A stretch of DNA of 64,000 nucleotides, from positions 34,298 to 98,297 of the forward strand of contig JAQIFP010000011.1 in NCBI GenBank assembly GCA_030141585.1, read 5' to 3'. This DNA is from Ophryocystis elektroscirrha (lineage: Eukaryota; Apicomplexa; Conoidasida; Neogregarinorida; Ophryocystidae). The number at the start of each line of letters is the position of its first letter. The first letter of the stretch is position 1. The position numbers were made by a program, and so were the translations under genes. The notes under the pieces were generated by a model. That model was not told where the DNA came from, did not search any database, and was given only the letters and a program-made list of their open reading frames with translations. This document shows positions 50,851 to 63,829 of this stretch, in pieces.

Positions 50851-51240
50851 ATGACAGAAGATTCCAATAAATATGCAATAATAGAAAAAATTGTTTTGAA
50901 GAAGTATCAAGAAGATGGAACTCTTGATCTATTACGCATGGCCTGTACTCACCCAACAGTAAGATTAAACTTTTCTCTTAAGAAAATCCTAGCTAGTCAA
51001 TGTGTTGAAACGTTGTACGGAAAATTATATTACTATGTATAATAACCTCGTGGATGAATTCGATGAAATCACTGTTTTATGTGTATGTTCAAACATAAGC
51101 GCAATACAACACACACAGGAATCCTCGGAAAATAAAAATGATACTGCATACAAATTATATAAGATTAAATCTTCTTTCAAGTCTATTCTAGCCGATATGA
51201 ACAAAGAAATATTAACACTGGTAATATAAATTGATTATCA

Positions 51241-51275
<35 letters not shown>

Positions 51276-52925
51276 AAGTTTATAAAATACAATTATTACA
51301 TTAATACGTCTTATTATATTATATATATAATATATAATAATATATTATTATTCTCTATATAAAGTAATATATAGAGAATAATACTATATTTTCCTCTATA
51401 TATAGATAACTAAAAGTTATACAAAGTTTTCTTTGAAGAAAAAAAGAATTAGCAAACTTTACTTACACTGTTCCTCTATTATATTATTTATTGATATCAT
51501 TTATTAGTATCATATTTTAAATATATGTGTAATTGATATATATGTATATATATAGCATATTATCATTATAATATATATATATATATATATATATGTGTAT
51601 ATATGGTTTGAATCATGTATATATTTATTATTTTTTAAAATAGATTAAGTACATACTTTAAATTATAGGATTGTATTGACCTAGACAATTTACAAAAAGA
51701 ATGGGGAACCCGAGCTTCAATACGCCAATCTCGGCGTGAATTCATACAATTAAGTGAAGTCTGTTGTTCTATATAATTATATCGTCAACAACGCAGGGTT
51801 TATGTGAAGAGCTTACAAAGGGTTTGGTATATATAGAGCAAAAAATAAACGATGGATTTTCCTATATTCCTCCAAAAGTTGAATTTAATGAACCTCCAAT
51901 AAAAAAGCGTTGTAAATCGCCACCAGCTGTTCAACCCGTTAAAAAGGAAACAATAAAAAGTATTGCTTTTTTTTTTGATGCAACATTTTAGAAGATGTCC
52001 GACGTTGGGATATTACTCCAAATGATGTTGGCTTGGTAGCATGTGCTGCAGCGACACGTCATACTTATAAAGAGTCTAGTTCAGATTCTGAAAGCAATGT
52101 ATCTAAAGATCAAAAACGTCGAAGAAAAAACCGAAAAATAAATATTGATTGGAAAATCAAAGCTGCTGAAAAAATTCAAGCCTTTAAAGTAATTATTATT
52201 AACTAATAACTATTTACTAGTAACTAATTATTAATAAAGCAGAAAGTGTCTGCTAGTTACATTAAGTTCATTTATTCTATTAAATTTATATATATTACTA
52301 TCAAAAGAGTATACTTAATATATGAACTATACGTGATATGTGTTTATATACTGTAAACCTGTAGTTCATTTGAGTATATGGAAATTTGTATGCAGTAAGA
52401 TATTATATATATACATTCTTTATGTATAAGGGTATAGTTCTCCTGTTAAATAACTATTTGTGGTACATAAATTATACTGTATATATATATAATGACAATA
52501 AAATATATAAAATAAACTTTTATAAACAATTTATTTAGGATCATACGTCAAAAGGAGGATGTGTTACTACTTTATTTGAATACCCTGTGGTGAGTGTTTT
52601 GATACATTGATACGTGTCTCTAAGAACCGTGATTCTTTATTGTCGTTATTGTCAAAATGTGAATTATATTTAAATGAAAATTCGTCTGATATAACCCAGT
52701 TAAAAGTGTCTATAGAGACGTTCATTGCTGGCTTGGAAATGGTATTTTTTATGAAGTTACGATTTTCTATTAGGCATACAATAATCTAAGTCAATTGAGG
52801 ATCAATAAAGGTAAAGAAAACATCAAAATTTGATGGTTTAATTAGCCCAAATGAAACTCTTATATGAAACAGCATCTGTATTGGATAATCTTGATAATCC
52901 CCAAAAATTGCTTCCTAATTTGTAA
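50851..52925 (+). CDS. Unknown protein with basic nuclear-type stretch
   Basis: I do not recognise this protein. Start ATG 50851 (MTEDSNKYA), stop 52925 (KLLPNL). About nine exons join in phase through very short introns (for example 50963-50997, 51760-51800, 51958-51992, 52588-52622, 52739-52771), giving roughly 400 residues. The N-terminal 140 residues are helical (TLDLLRMACTHPTLVNVLKR). The middle has KKRCKSPPAVQPVKKET and, after DVRRWDITPNDVGLVACAAA, a KDQKRRRKNRKI cluster that could serve as a nuclear localisation signal or RNA-binding patch. The C-terminus is helical. No signal peptide or membrane span. It converges on GPAA1 with 85 bp between stops. Confidence 0.6.
51347..51382. repeat. 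Short inverted repeat in intron
   Basis: Arms 51347-51360 (attattctctatat) and 51369-51382 are perfect reverse complements around an 8-nt loop, inside an intron of the unknown plus-strand gene. Confidence 0.8.
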
Positions 52926-53010
52926 GACAACTATAAAAGGTCATTAAGACCCTCAAATGTTTTAGAAAGTCATTACAAGGGCTACTGAAAACCTTTGGCA
53001 TGTTTTAACT

Positions 53011-55663
53011 TTATAATAACCCAATTATCGTTAAAATTGCATATACTGGAACAACACCGATTGTTACGATAGGATATAATAAACTGTCTGCACATGTATA
53101 CATTTGTAATACGTGTACAAATGTAGCACTGCTATCGTTGTTTAAGTGGCTAGCCGTTCTTGAAATTATATTTTTTAACCATTCATAAGGAATATCTTTT
53201 AATAAATCTAGCTTAGGAGCGAAATTGCTTGATTTATGTGAAATACTTGATAAATATGTTAAAGCATGGTGTGATATATATCGCAATAAACTATTCCTTG
53301 CAACAATTCTTTTATTGAATGGATTCTTCAATAAATTGACTATACTTTTGCATATACTTTTAAATATAGACTCTTTAATATCCTAATAATTAATTATTAA
53401 TAAAAAAAAAATATTTATATATTTTAATAAATATTATATATAATACTTATTAAAATATATATATAATTAAATATACTAATATATAATGAGCATACTTGAA
53501 AGTATTTAAATGGATTAAAACATATTATGATAAACATCATCCATATAAGAAATACGGTTTTTCGAATATATACTAATTTTTTATGAAATACTTTGGTTTC
53601 CATGTTCAAAGAAGTTGCTAAAACTAGTCCAGGGACAATTAATAACATTAAGTAAACGCTTATAGGCCAATTAAATGCCTATTTTAAATATATATTGCTA
53701 ATAAATATAAAGTTACTGCTAAGGATAATAAAAATCCAGAACCATATACGCGTACTGATTTTCTTAGGAAAATCCAAGCTTTTATTTCTTTGAAACTATC
53801 AGCATGCTCCCACATAACAAGTCTTGTAAATAGCCAAGAAAATATGCAACCTGTAGCTAGTGCTAAAATATATCCTGCGTAAATCTGTAATTGTGTAAAA
53901 GGTGAAATAATTATATTACGTATTGATCCAACGGGATAGGTCTTGTTAAATTACACTGGGAGTTCATTAATTTGTAAGATAACTATTTTTTCCATATGTT
54001 AATAGACATTATTACATTTAAACTAATTATAGTAGGTAAAACTCCTGTGAGTATAATAGCCATTATAGTAATCATGCCACTATGAAATACAGCACTCAAA
54101 TGTGATAAAGAACGAGACTTTAAAACCTGTATCAGCATTTTTAAGTGCGTTTTTTTTTATTACCAAATATAAGGGCAGTAAACACGCTGGTATAGTTGCT
54201 ATACACATAGAACCTGTAGTCTATTATTCCAGTCTAATATTTTTTACTATATAATACATAAGTCCAGTTTGTTGTATGTAGATAGTAAAAGTAAGCATAA
54301 TGTGGACTTTGAGCAAAGTTGCTTGATGGACGTATTATGAATTCTAAACTTCTAATATTACTATTGATATACATAAATTAATTACGTCAAGAAATTCTCT
54401 ACATTGCCAGTATATATCTTTTCAGTTACGTAAAGCCCCAGCACTGTTATAATGTATCTATATCAAGTTCAACTTCAATTATATTTTACTTATGAAAAGG
54501 ATGATAGTTTTTATGTATAATCTTATTGAAAGCTAAACTTTCAATTGTCTCCCATATCTGTTCTTAATTTATATACGGGAATCATATTACATCTACTGTT
54601 GTTACAGGGAAGAATAATTTTTCCGATCGCAATAAATAGAGACTGGAATAATCGCTATTAGTCATATAACCATCTAAACCACCTAAGTCAGTAATTATAT
54701 GTGCTTATATTTATAACACCAATCATCTCAGTCAAAAAATAAGTTTAACTTATTTATTACCTGCATAAATTGTTACTTGTTCTCTTTTTGAAAATTTTTC
54801 ACTTTCAATAACTAAAGCATTTCTTATTATTCCCAATTTTGGAAATATTCCTGGGTAGCAATGATGATAATCATAAAGTATGGAATTTGCTGCTATAACA
54901 ATTTGTACGTTATGTTTAGTAATACCTATTGCATATGGTACTGATTGATCCAACAATCCTATCAGTATATCTCTACTAAGAAATGTCACTGAAGCCAGAA
55001 ATCTTGCAAGGTTTATAGCAAGAGCAGGAATAGCTAGTTGTTTATTTCTAGTGGGCTTATAAGTAAACAAAATAAGCATGGCTTCATTTTTAACCCCTCT
55101 TTGCGAATACACGTGCAATACCGGTACATCAAACTTAAAATTTGATGATTTCAAAGCAGGTAACTGACAAGTGCTTTTATTGGCCTCAAAATGGATTATT
55201 TTAACTGGAGGAAGTGTGTACTCCCGACGTATAAAACCAGAAGGTATAGGAGTTGAGTTTTTTGCAACAAATTGAAATGAATTTTTTAAATTATGAACTT
55301 CATAAGATGAATCTACTAAAAAAGGTCGTGATGCTATTTCTGAATATACTTCATTTATTATTTGAAGTAAGTTTAAATTTTCATATTTATTTTTTAATAA
55401 ATCAATATTTTCTTTAAATTCATTAAAAACTATGTTATAGTCTTTAAGCCATCCGTTTTTGTAAAAAGCCATGGTATTTTGTGCTGCCCATTCTTCATCA
55501 ATTACTCTAACTTTTTCCGTGAATTTTTCTAAAAATAGTAAACTCAGACAAGTGTATATTAGAACTACCGTCCTACAAGAAAAATGTATAAAGTATCATA
55601 TTACGGAATAAATTTGGAAATTAACTTAATCTTGGCTTTTATGTAGTCATACTTTAACTTCAT
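53011..55663 (-). CDS. GPAA1: GPI transamidase subunit GPAA1/GAA1
   Basis: ER membrane component of the complex that attaches GPI anchors. Start ATG 55663 (MKLKYDYIKAKIK), followed by a first membrane span (TVVLIYTCLSLLFLEKF) as in family members. The luminal M28-peptidase-like domain is mostly in exon 55580-54755, with IPALAINLARFLASVTFLSR and DILIGLLD where the family has its conserved strand-helix. The next exon has GGLDGYMTNSDYSS, matching the family's GlnGxxPNxD segment, and further on NFAQSPHYAYFYYLHTTN. The 53.0-54.3 kb exons encode several hydrophobic spans and end with a final span (PIVTIGVVPVYAILTIIGLL), matching the multi-span GAA1 C-terminus. Internal exon boundaries in 53.4-54.3 kb are not fully resolved. 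Confidence 0.8.
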
Positions 55664-55843
55664 ATAAGTTTTAAGAGAATTTAATCTGGTTTATTAGGAA
55701 ACTTTTTTATGTTTTCTAACTTGAATTTAGGTAAGCACTTTTGTATATACACAATAGTATATTTTTTAATATTAATCAATAATAATTCACTGGTTTTGCG
55801 TATTTTAATGTTCATAAAAAAAAAATTAAAGAAACCAGGGAGT

Positions 55844-58749
55844 TTATAATAAGGAAGATCGCATAGATTGGGCAAAGACGTATAAATTTTTGGAAAAAGT
55901 TTCCTGTATATATAATAAATTGTTGAAATAAGATACCTTATTTTTAGCAGATAAATTATCTTCAACGTTGGCCATTAAGTCATCAAAATAGCCTTGCAAA
56001 GTTAAACGTCTATCTGGAACTAGTTGCATAACCATTTGTTCTTTAATTTGAACAAAACCTTCCCTATTCAACAAAATAAGCCCAAGTAAAGGTGTGGACA
56101 TTGTCCATGCCGCAGTTATTTCTCCCGTTGTCAATAGTTGCAATATTAATTGCAACAATCTTCTTAAAGCTTCATGTTCCGCTGATAAGAACAACTTGAC
56201 TGATTGATTGTCTTTTTGGTTAGTATATAAATATTGCACTATTGATGCTAACGTTCCGCAAGACTGAATGGCCACACCATTCTCAAAACTACATAATCCA
56301 TCTTCAAGACATCTTAAAAGACGAGCTAAAGACGCTGGCTCAATACGGATAACCTTAGTATAACATATATTTATGAATTATGTCGCAGCGAATAATTAGT
56401 ACTCTACTTGTATATGTGTAAATACAACATATTAATGCAAATTATTATATATAAAAAAGTTATGCTCAACCGTATTTATCACATTTGAGATTTTTTTGGA
56501 TATATACACATATATAGATACTCATATATATATATACTCATATATATGATCATATATATATACTCATATATATGATCATATATATATACACATATATATA
56601 GACATATATATATAAACATATATATAGACATATATATATAAACATATATATAGACATATATATAGACATATATATAGACATATATATAGACATATATATA
56701 TGTATACTCATATATATAGACATATGTATATACACATATATATATATATACTCATATATATACACATTAATATACTTAAATATATACACACATATATATA
56801 CACACACATATATATACACACACATATATATACACACATATATATATATACATATGATATAATACAAATTATATAATTCATATAAATAATATTAGAAATT
56901 AGTTGACTAAACACGAATACTATAATTAATGTAACAATTAATGTTTACCATATCCATAAAAGAAGCTGCAACCAAGTCCATGAACAAATAAAAAGTCTTT
57001 AATGATTTTATGTAAGCTTGTAAATCTAAAAATATTAAAAATATATATTTGACAATTACGTACATGATTGATATATATTAATATACTAATTATTAATATT
57101 AATCAAATTAGATTCAACAAAAATATTAATATGTGTATAGAAATATATCTTTAAATAGATATATATTAAGCATAAAATGTTGCGTTAAGAATTGTATGAA
57201 TATACATTTATTTTGCTCACTTAAAAGCTCAATTAAATATAACTATATACAAGTTTCATAATATATATATATATATATATGTAGATGAAGATAAATTATA
57301 TAGTAGAAATAAAAGCATACCTTCTTCAGGAATAGATAGACAGAGCTGTAGACATAATGATAAAGTATTTTCCAAAACTGTATCATTATAAACTTTAAAA
57401 ATACCAAAATTAACATAGTTTCCATTAAAAGCATAGGAAGTAATTTCTAAGACACATGCGACACCTTTGTATTTTTCGGTATATACATCGTCAAATTTAG
57501 TTTTGGTTAAAATTCTTTGACCGTAAGCTTGTACAACTTTAGCAATAACTTTAAATAAGTAAAAACCATTTGGGCTGTTTGGATTAAAGCATATTCGCTC
57601 TGATCTATTGCTACTAAAGTCCACCATAAATTTGAGCAAGGGTGTCATCACTGCATGGTCATCCCACCATATCTCTACGGCTTTTATAAAATGATCAATC
57701 TATATATATATCCGTACAGCATAGACTTACTCTAGAGGAATCTGTGTCTGGTTTATCCACGATCCAATTGAAAAACATTGTGTAATATTCTGCACTAATT
57801 ACTGCTGCTACTATTCCTCTAAGATCTCGAGCAAGGTTTATAACAGTTTCTCGTACATGGATGGAGGCGAAATTACCTTCCAGTGCGTATCGGTCCAATT
57901 CTGAGAACTTCGTAGCAAACACGCTCATGTATGACTGCCACCGTTGCATATCTGGCTCTTCTTTCATATCTAATAGTAAAAGTCTTGTCAAAGTTGAATA
58001 ATATAAAGTACGATATCTTCCATATCTACATAATCAAAAAAAAACATATATGTATATAACTTAGTAGTGGTAAACTTTTAAAAATATTTATATAAAAAGC
58101 CTAATTTTTGATTTTACATGGAAAGCTATGCATAAAAGTTTATATAAAATTAAATTTATTTGTCTAATTAATATTTGAGTCATATATATTACATAATTAG
58201 AATAATAATAATAATAATAATGTTGATAATAATAGTAATAATAATAGTAATAATAATTGTAATAATACTATTGTATAATAGTAACGTGTAAAAGTATATA
58301 TGTAAAGATTCTAATAAGTTTATGATGAATCTCACCTAGGAACACACAAAAACGTGAAACTGGGATCTTGATGATTGTTTAAAGCCTCTTGGATCAAAGG
58401 ACTCTTTAAAAGAAGTTTACCACTAATGATAAAATGAGGGAGACGAGTCGGAGCTTGAACGACAGATAAGCCAGTCACATGATCACAAAATGTTTGTATG
58501 GTTTTCTTTATAATGGCTTCACTAGAAACACGGGCACGAAGATTATAAAATAACTTCTCAACTACTAAATTTAATATAGCTTCAGCACGTGTATGTCCCA
58601 ATACTGACAAAGTTACTTCAGTAGGTGGAACTTGTACAAATTGTTTTGCATGTTCATTGATAAATATTTTTCGGAATTGATCTAGGAAATACAAGTATGC
58701 CAATTCAAGTCCTTCCGGACTAGTAGTCTGCATTCAATAAAATTTATAC

Positions 58750-58799
<50 letters not shown>

Positions 58800-60199
58800 A
58801 AAATCACAATTTATCCGTATAATTTGTATATTATTTGTTTTGCTATCTTACTAAATAATTAATATAATTGAGTAATAATTTTTTATATCATTAAAATGTA
58901 TGTATATATACATTTTATATAGTAATAATGAGCGTGAATATAAATTACCGATTTATCCGTCTCTCGAATGAATCCAAAGGTAATTGAAGCCAATTCATTT
59001 ATTATTTTGAGAGAACTGGTATTTTCATCTTCACTAGTTTCATCCATAGAACTAGATAATAAGTGAGAATAAGTGGAATCGGAAGCAATGAAGGTAGAAA
59101 TTCCCATACGTTTCTCGGGATTTATGCTCATTAAGACAGCTATTAAATATACGAGCCAGGTTGCTTTTTGTTGAAACATTTCAGATGATATTTTTTGAGC
59201 CAAAACTGCACCATGCGCTTCCTCTAATAATTTCATAACCCGGCGGCATGTTTTTTGGTAATCGAAACGTGCCAGAGACGATATAACTTCAAGTTGTTCC
59301 GTACGCATGACTTCATTGCTCAAAGGATCTTCAAAGTCTATATCCGTATTGTCCTCATTTGAATGAGCCACTGCTTCTGCGACTAACATTCGGCTATCTA
59401 TATATACTTCTAAAACCTAAAAAATATATAATTTATTTATTTCTCAAAAACTTTAATTAAATTTTAATTAAATATTAATTAATAATAAAAAAATCTTACT
59501 TTTTTTAAATACATTGACACATTGGGAGGCTCTTTATCTCTTAAACACAGTAATGGCTGTACAAGATTAGCCCACATCCATACTAAGTAATGTTTACTGT
59601 TGGGTAAATGACTCCAATTCTCTAAGCTACAAATTGTAAATTTGAATACATTTTCAATCCAAATTTGAAATACTGAGCTTTGTGAAAGCTCTAATAATTG
59701 ATTTGCAGCATTTATTCGTCCTAGTAATCGACACAATTCGTGATAGCATGAATCATCTTGTATTCCTATTTTATTTTCGATTATTGTTGCAGTTCCTTCT
59801 ATTAGCTGAGTTAAATGAGAACGTCTATCTTCGTCTTTTTGAAAATATGTCCGACGAAATGCAGATATCAAAACTAAAGATTGTAAGCATAAACGTCCAC
59901 AGTCAGGTCTTGCTGGAAGTTCGCTACACAAAATATTATTTTAACATACCGCTCCTAATTTGCGTTAACTAATAAATACTATTCTTTATTAAGTATATTA
60001 CAATTTTACCAAAAAAACTTAACTTTAACTATCAGAAATATATATATATATATATACATATATTAAAAATTATATATCATATATTACATATTATATACTA
60101 TATATCCTATATATTATATATAATTATTTTTACTTAATTGCTATAAATTAAATTTGTATTCATTGAGAGTGTTAAATTGAATTAAAATAAAATTTAATG

Positions 60200-60258
<59 letters not shown>

Positions 60259-61849
60259 CTTACTTCCAGCATTTCTGATATAATGAAAAAAATAATGTTG
60301 GCAATTTATCTTGGGCAAAAGAATACCACGTATATGGAATCATTACTGTTGTTTGATCATCTGTAGATTCATCAGACATTGTTCCAGAAAACTCAAAACT
60401 AAAACAATTCAAAGCTAATTGAAGTAACTGTTTCAATAATAAACGACCTTCTGTAGGGTTTTCAAAAGGAATAGTGTTTGAATTAATTTGCTGTAAAGTT
60501 TGAATAGCTGTTTGAACTATTTCCGTTAATGCAGTTTCTCGAAAAGATATTGCAGTTCGCCGAAACCTAGGGAATCTTGCAACACCTTGTGGTTGCATGT
60601 CTTCCGTAATTATTGTATAGATACACATTCCAATGACAAAATGAGCTGTGGAGGCTTGTAAAAATTGAGCAACTTCTTCGGTAATACACTGCATATAAAA
60701 ATAAATATTATATAAATGCATTTTATACTTAAATTATTTTAATAAAATCAAAACTGTTAATATTATTAATTATTATTTTTCTAAAAATTAATCTGCCTAT
60801 ATATATATATATAGATATAGGTATAAGTATATATAAATATGTATATATATATACAATTGTACACAATTGCGTATATAGATGCAAAGTTTTCATTGACAAT
60901 ACTAAAATATATTATAAACAAATTAAGCTTGCAAGGAAAAATTACCTGATAGTTTAATATTTCCAGCCAACCAAGTTTCGTTATTCTTGCGAGTAAACGT
61001 ATTAGGTTTTGCAACAACGCAGGTGAGTTTTGCAGTAAAGCTGGGCCATTATTGTACTACAGCAACATTATTTCATATTCAATTACAATGTAATTTAATA
61101 AAAACTTTCTAGTGTCGTTTTTTTGTTGTTCTGTTATACGGTTCCAATGCCTAATCAAAATAAAACCCTTCAATTTATTATTTACCCTGTAAATAACTTC
61201 AACAAACCAGAAGCAGCAAACACTAAAGCTGCTGGTTCTCGGGAGTTCGCAAGGATGAGTTGGAGTTGAGGTACACATAATGGATCACTGACTAGAGGCA
61301 ACAATACATCGTGTGCTCGACGCTGATCTTCATAATATTCTCTGAATATAGCAAATTAATTAATAAGCTTCATATAAGAATTATATATATATATATGGCA
61401 TTCAATAAATAAAATACCCAAACAATATAATAACTGCGCATAAATACCCCATTATTTATAAAATTAAAAACGGATATAAACTGATTAGTATATACGTTAT
61501 CATATTTTATATACCATACTTTTAAACTTAATCAATACAATAATAGTTATATTTTGATTAATTTACGCTAATTGAACTATTTCTAATTATTTAAACATGA
61601 TATATATATCTATATTGATAATAGTATCTATAAATAATTATTATATATATCACATAACACTATTATATATATCTGTATGTATATACATACAATTAAACTA
61701 CACAATATAATAAATATTACATTTAGCTATTCTTTTATGTTATGTGAAAGCATTGTAAAATAATTCAACTGTGCACAATAACTACAAACTTACCCATAAA
61801 ACGCTTTGCAACATGCTTCTATTTTAGCAAGCTCATCTGATGAGCCCAT
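55844..61849 (-). CDS. XPO7: Exportin-7 (RanBP16-like karyopherin)
   Basis: Importin-beta family nuclear transport receptor built of HEAT repeats. Start ATG 61849 ([19 protein letters not shown]), stop 55844. Colinear with exportin-7 along its length: [10 protein letters not shown] near the N-terminus, [32 protein letters not shown] with [19 protein letters not shown] block ([18 protein letters not shown]), [39 protein letters not shown] segment, [64 protein letters not shown] and [16 protein letters not shown] near the end. More than a dozen exons are separated by TA-rich introns. The final exon follows a 55908-55940 region intron. GPAA1 starts 180 bp downstream. Confidence 0.95.
56510..56865. 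repeat. Minisatellite of TA-rich 12-14 bp units in XPO7 intron
   Basis: Tandem units of tatatatagaca, tatatataaaca and tatatacacaca type. The frame translated on the minus strand reads only Tyr/Ile/Met/Ser/Cys and is not a gene. Confidence 0.9.
58199..58275. repeat. Imperfect (AAT)n trinucleotide repeat
   Basis: aataataataat with tag/tgt interruptions, in an XPO7 intron. A similar (ATT)n region lies at about 14715-14818 in an RCC1-gene intron. Confidence 0.85.
60203..60254. repeat. (TA)26 microsatellite
   Basis: One of the longest uninterrupted TA runs in the window, in an XPO7 intron. A comparable run is at about 58757-58793. Confidence 0.9.
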
Positions 61850-62839
61850 GCTCTTTTTTGTAACTTTAAGATTTTATGCCTAGATGTGCTGATTTTCACA
61901 GATGTTTGGGACTAATATGTATTTTATACTTTCTAACTTAATTATGTGAATATTGATTTTAAAAAATTTTTATGCAATACGAAATTTTGTTTATTAAAAC
62001 TATAGTAGCAATTTTTTTGTATACGACGCAATTTTTTATAAATTTAGTACTTTTATAGAGTTATTCTACTTTCTACACTGTTCTAATCGATGAGGAATAA
62101 TATCATCTATACTAACTTCACTAAAAATAATTGTTTTGATACAATTTATTAGAGTTGTGTTATCATGTTTGATTCGACGCATATTATTCGTTTAAATTAA
62201 ATCGTTTCAAATGAAAATTTGTTACATTGCTGAGCCGTATATATTATTCTAATTATAAACGCAGTAAAGTTATAAATATTGTCAGTATAATAACTGAATT
62301 TGGCTTAATCTAATTGCTCCAGACCTGCAACCTGCGTAATATTTATATGTGTTCCAAATAAAATTTCAATTATAATGGCTCGAAACAGTAAATTCATAGA
62401 ATTTGAAAATATTGAATTGTAGACAAATACATTCGATATGTTAACTATTTGAGTATTGTATGCCCCGAAATCGAAAAACCATTATGCGATGTAATTTTCT
62501 ATAATTAAATTTTAAAATAAAGTTACATAATTATTATGATATACATGTATACAAAATAATCATTTTCATGAGTATTATTAGTTCATGTTTTTAGTATTCT
62601 TAAATATGGTTTTCAATTAAACATATTTTATATACCTTTCTGTACTAGTTCTGAATTTGTATAATATTATTTTGCATAACTATCAAACTTAATATAATAA
62701 TTTTTGCAGAAATAAAGAATAAAGGTTTTTCTAGTTGAAAGTTTGTTATATTACTTTTAATATAGAGCAACTTATAAAGTTTATTGATTAATACTTTACA
62801 ATTCTGCGTATCTTAAAATAATTGCTTGTATATCATTAG
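61850..62839. other. Divergent spacer plus unresolved 5' end of the Sec61-like gene
   Basis: Between the XPO7 start (-) and the first recognisable Sec61 exon (+). About 61850-62480 is more complex in sequence than the usual TA spacers. Since the Sec61-like reading frame opens at an acceptor (62838-62839), at least one small 5' exon with the initiator ATG must lie here. Candidates such as ATGs near 62375, 62459 and 62585 could not be joined in phase with confidence. Confidence 0.5.
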
Positions 62840-63769
62840 TTGCCTGTACAAGATAAAGCTAATTGGTCTACGGGGGTGATACTATTATTCTTAGCCATTT
62901 CCCAAATTCCATTGTACGGAATTAAAAAGTTGTACAACTATCAGTCATTTAATTGGATACAAACAGTACTAGCAGGAAGCCATGGAACCACGTTTGAATT
63001 GGGTTTCGCGCCACTTATTACTGCGGACTTAATACTTCAGTCATTGCTGACAGTCTTAAAGTTCGACTTGAGCATCAAAAGTGAAAAAAAGTTATACAGG
63101 TCTCTTAAAAGAAGTAATAAAATTGTATCTCTTTCATAAAACGATAACTCAGTTCTAAGCGTTTTTATTGCTATTATTCTGTCAAATCTAATCGTTTTCA
63201 GCGGCATGTTTGGAGCTACATCTGAGATCGGACCTACAAATACATTGATCTTGATTGTACAAATTTTCCTGGGCTATTATACATTATTATTATTTGATAG
63301 TATACTCTATAATGGGTACGGTCTAATTGACAATGGGTGCGATTTTCTTGTTGCTTCAAGCGTAGCTACCAATATATTTTCAAAGGTACTATACAAACGT
63401 CATAAACAAAAAATTATCAAATAAGAAATTGGTTATATCTTAGTTTATTTAATGATATTTATATGTTGGTATATATAAAAAAGTAATTTTAATGGTATAT
63501 ACGTAAACATGAACATACTTCACAATGCTGAAAGTCTTATAAATTTTTCATCTAATATATATCTTATTTTTTCCTAGATATTTTCTTTTCGGCGAATAAC
63601 TACAACAGAGGGTGTTCAATTCGAAGGAATTCTTATATCTCTCATATCAATACTTTTTCGGAAAGAACGTCAAAAAATACTAAAAGATACCTTTTACTAC
63701 TCTTCGGAATCTACAATATTCAAGTTTATATTTACACTTATTTTATTTTTCATCGCCAGTTATTTGCAA
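62840..63769 (+). CDS. Highly divergent Sec61-alpha/SecY-type translocon subunit, partial at both ends
   Basis: Channel-forming subunit of the ER protein translocon by fold. Exons 62840-63113, 63153-63385 and 63578-63769 join in phase, and a donor (gtaagc) follows, so the gene runs past the window. Order matches the Sec61-alpha N-terminal half: TM1 ending SQIPLYGI, plug-region helix FNWIQTVLAGSHGTTFELG, TM2 LITADLILQSLL, TM3 SVFIAIILSNLIVFSGMFG, TM4 ILIVQIFLGYYTLLLFDSIL, YNGYGL, then VASSVATNIFSK (for the usual LFIATNICE), TTTEGVQFEGIL, and TM6. The loop after TM2 is short, and the near-invariant GYGLGSGISLFIA segment is NGYGLIDNGCDFLVAS. Canonical Sec61-alpha is among the best conserved membrane proteins, so this is either a paralogue or very fast evolving. 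The N-terminal amphipathic helix was not found. Confidence 0.8.
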
Positions 63770-63829
63770 GTAAGCTTATTTTGTCACACTAAAATATTCC
63801 AAGATATGTGTTACTAATTAACCAAACTA

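Noticed and set aside
56550..56914. Minus-strand open frames of 68-105 codons rich in Tyr, Ile, Met, Cys and Val
   Set aside because: These are translations of TA/TATAGACA microsatellite inside an exportin-7 intron; no coding composition.
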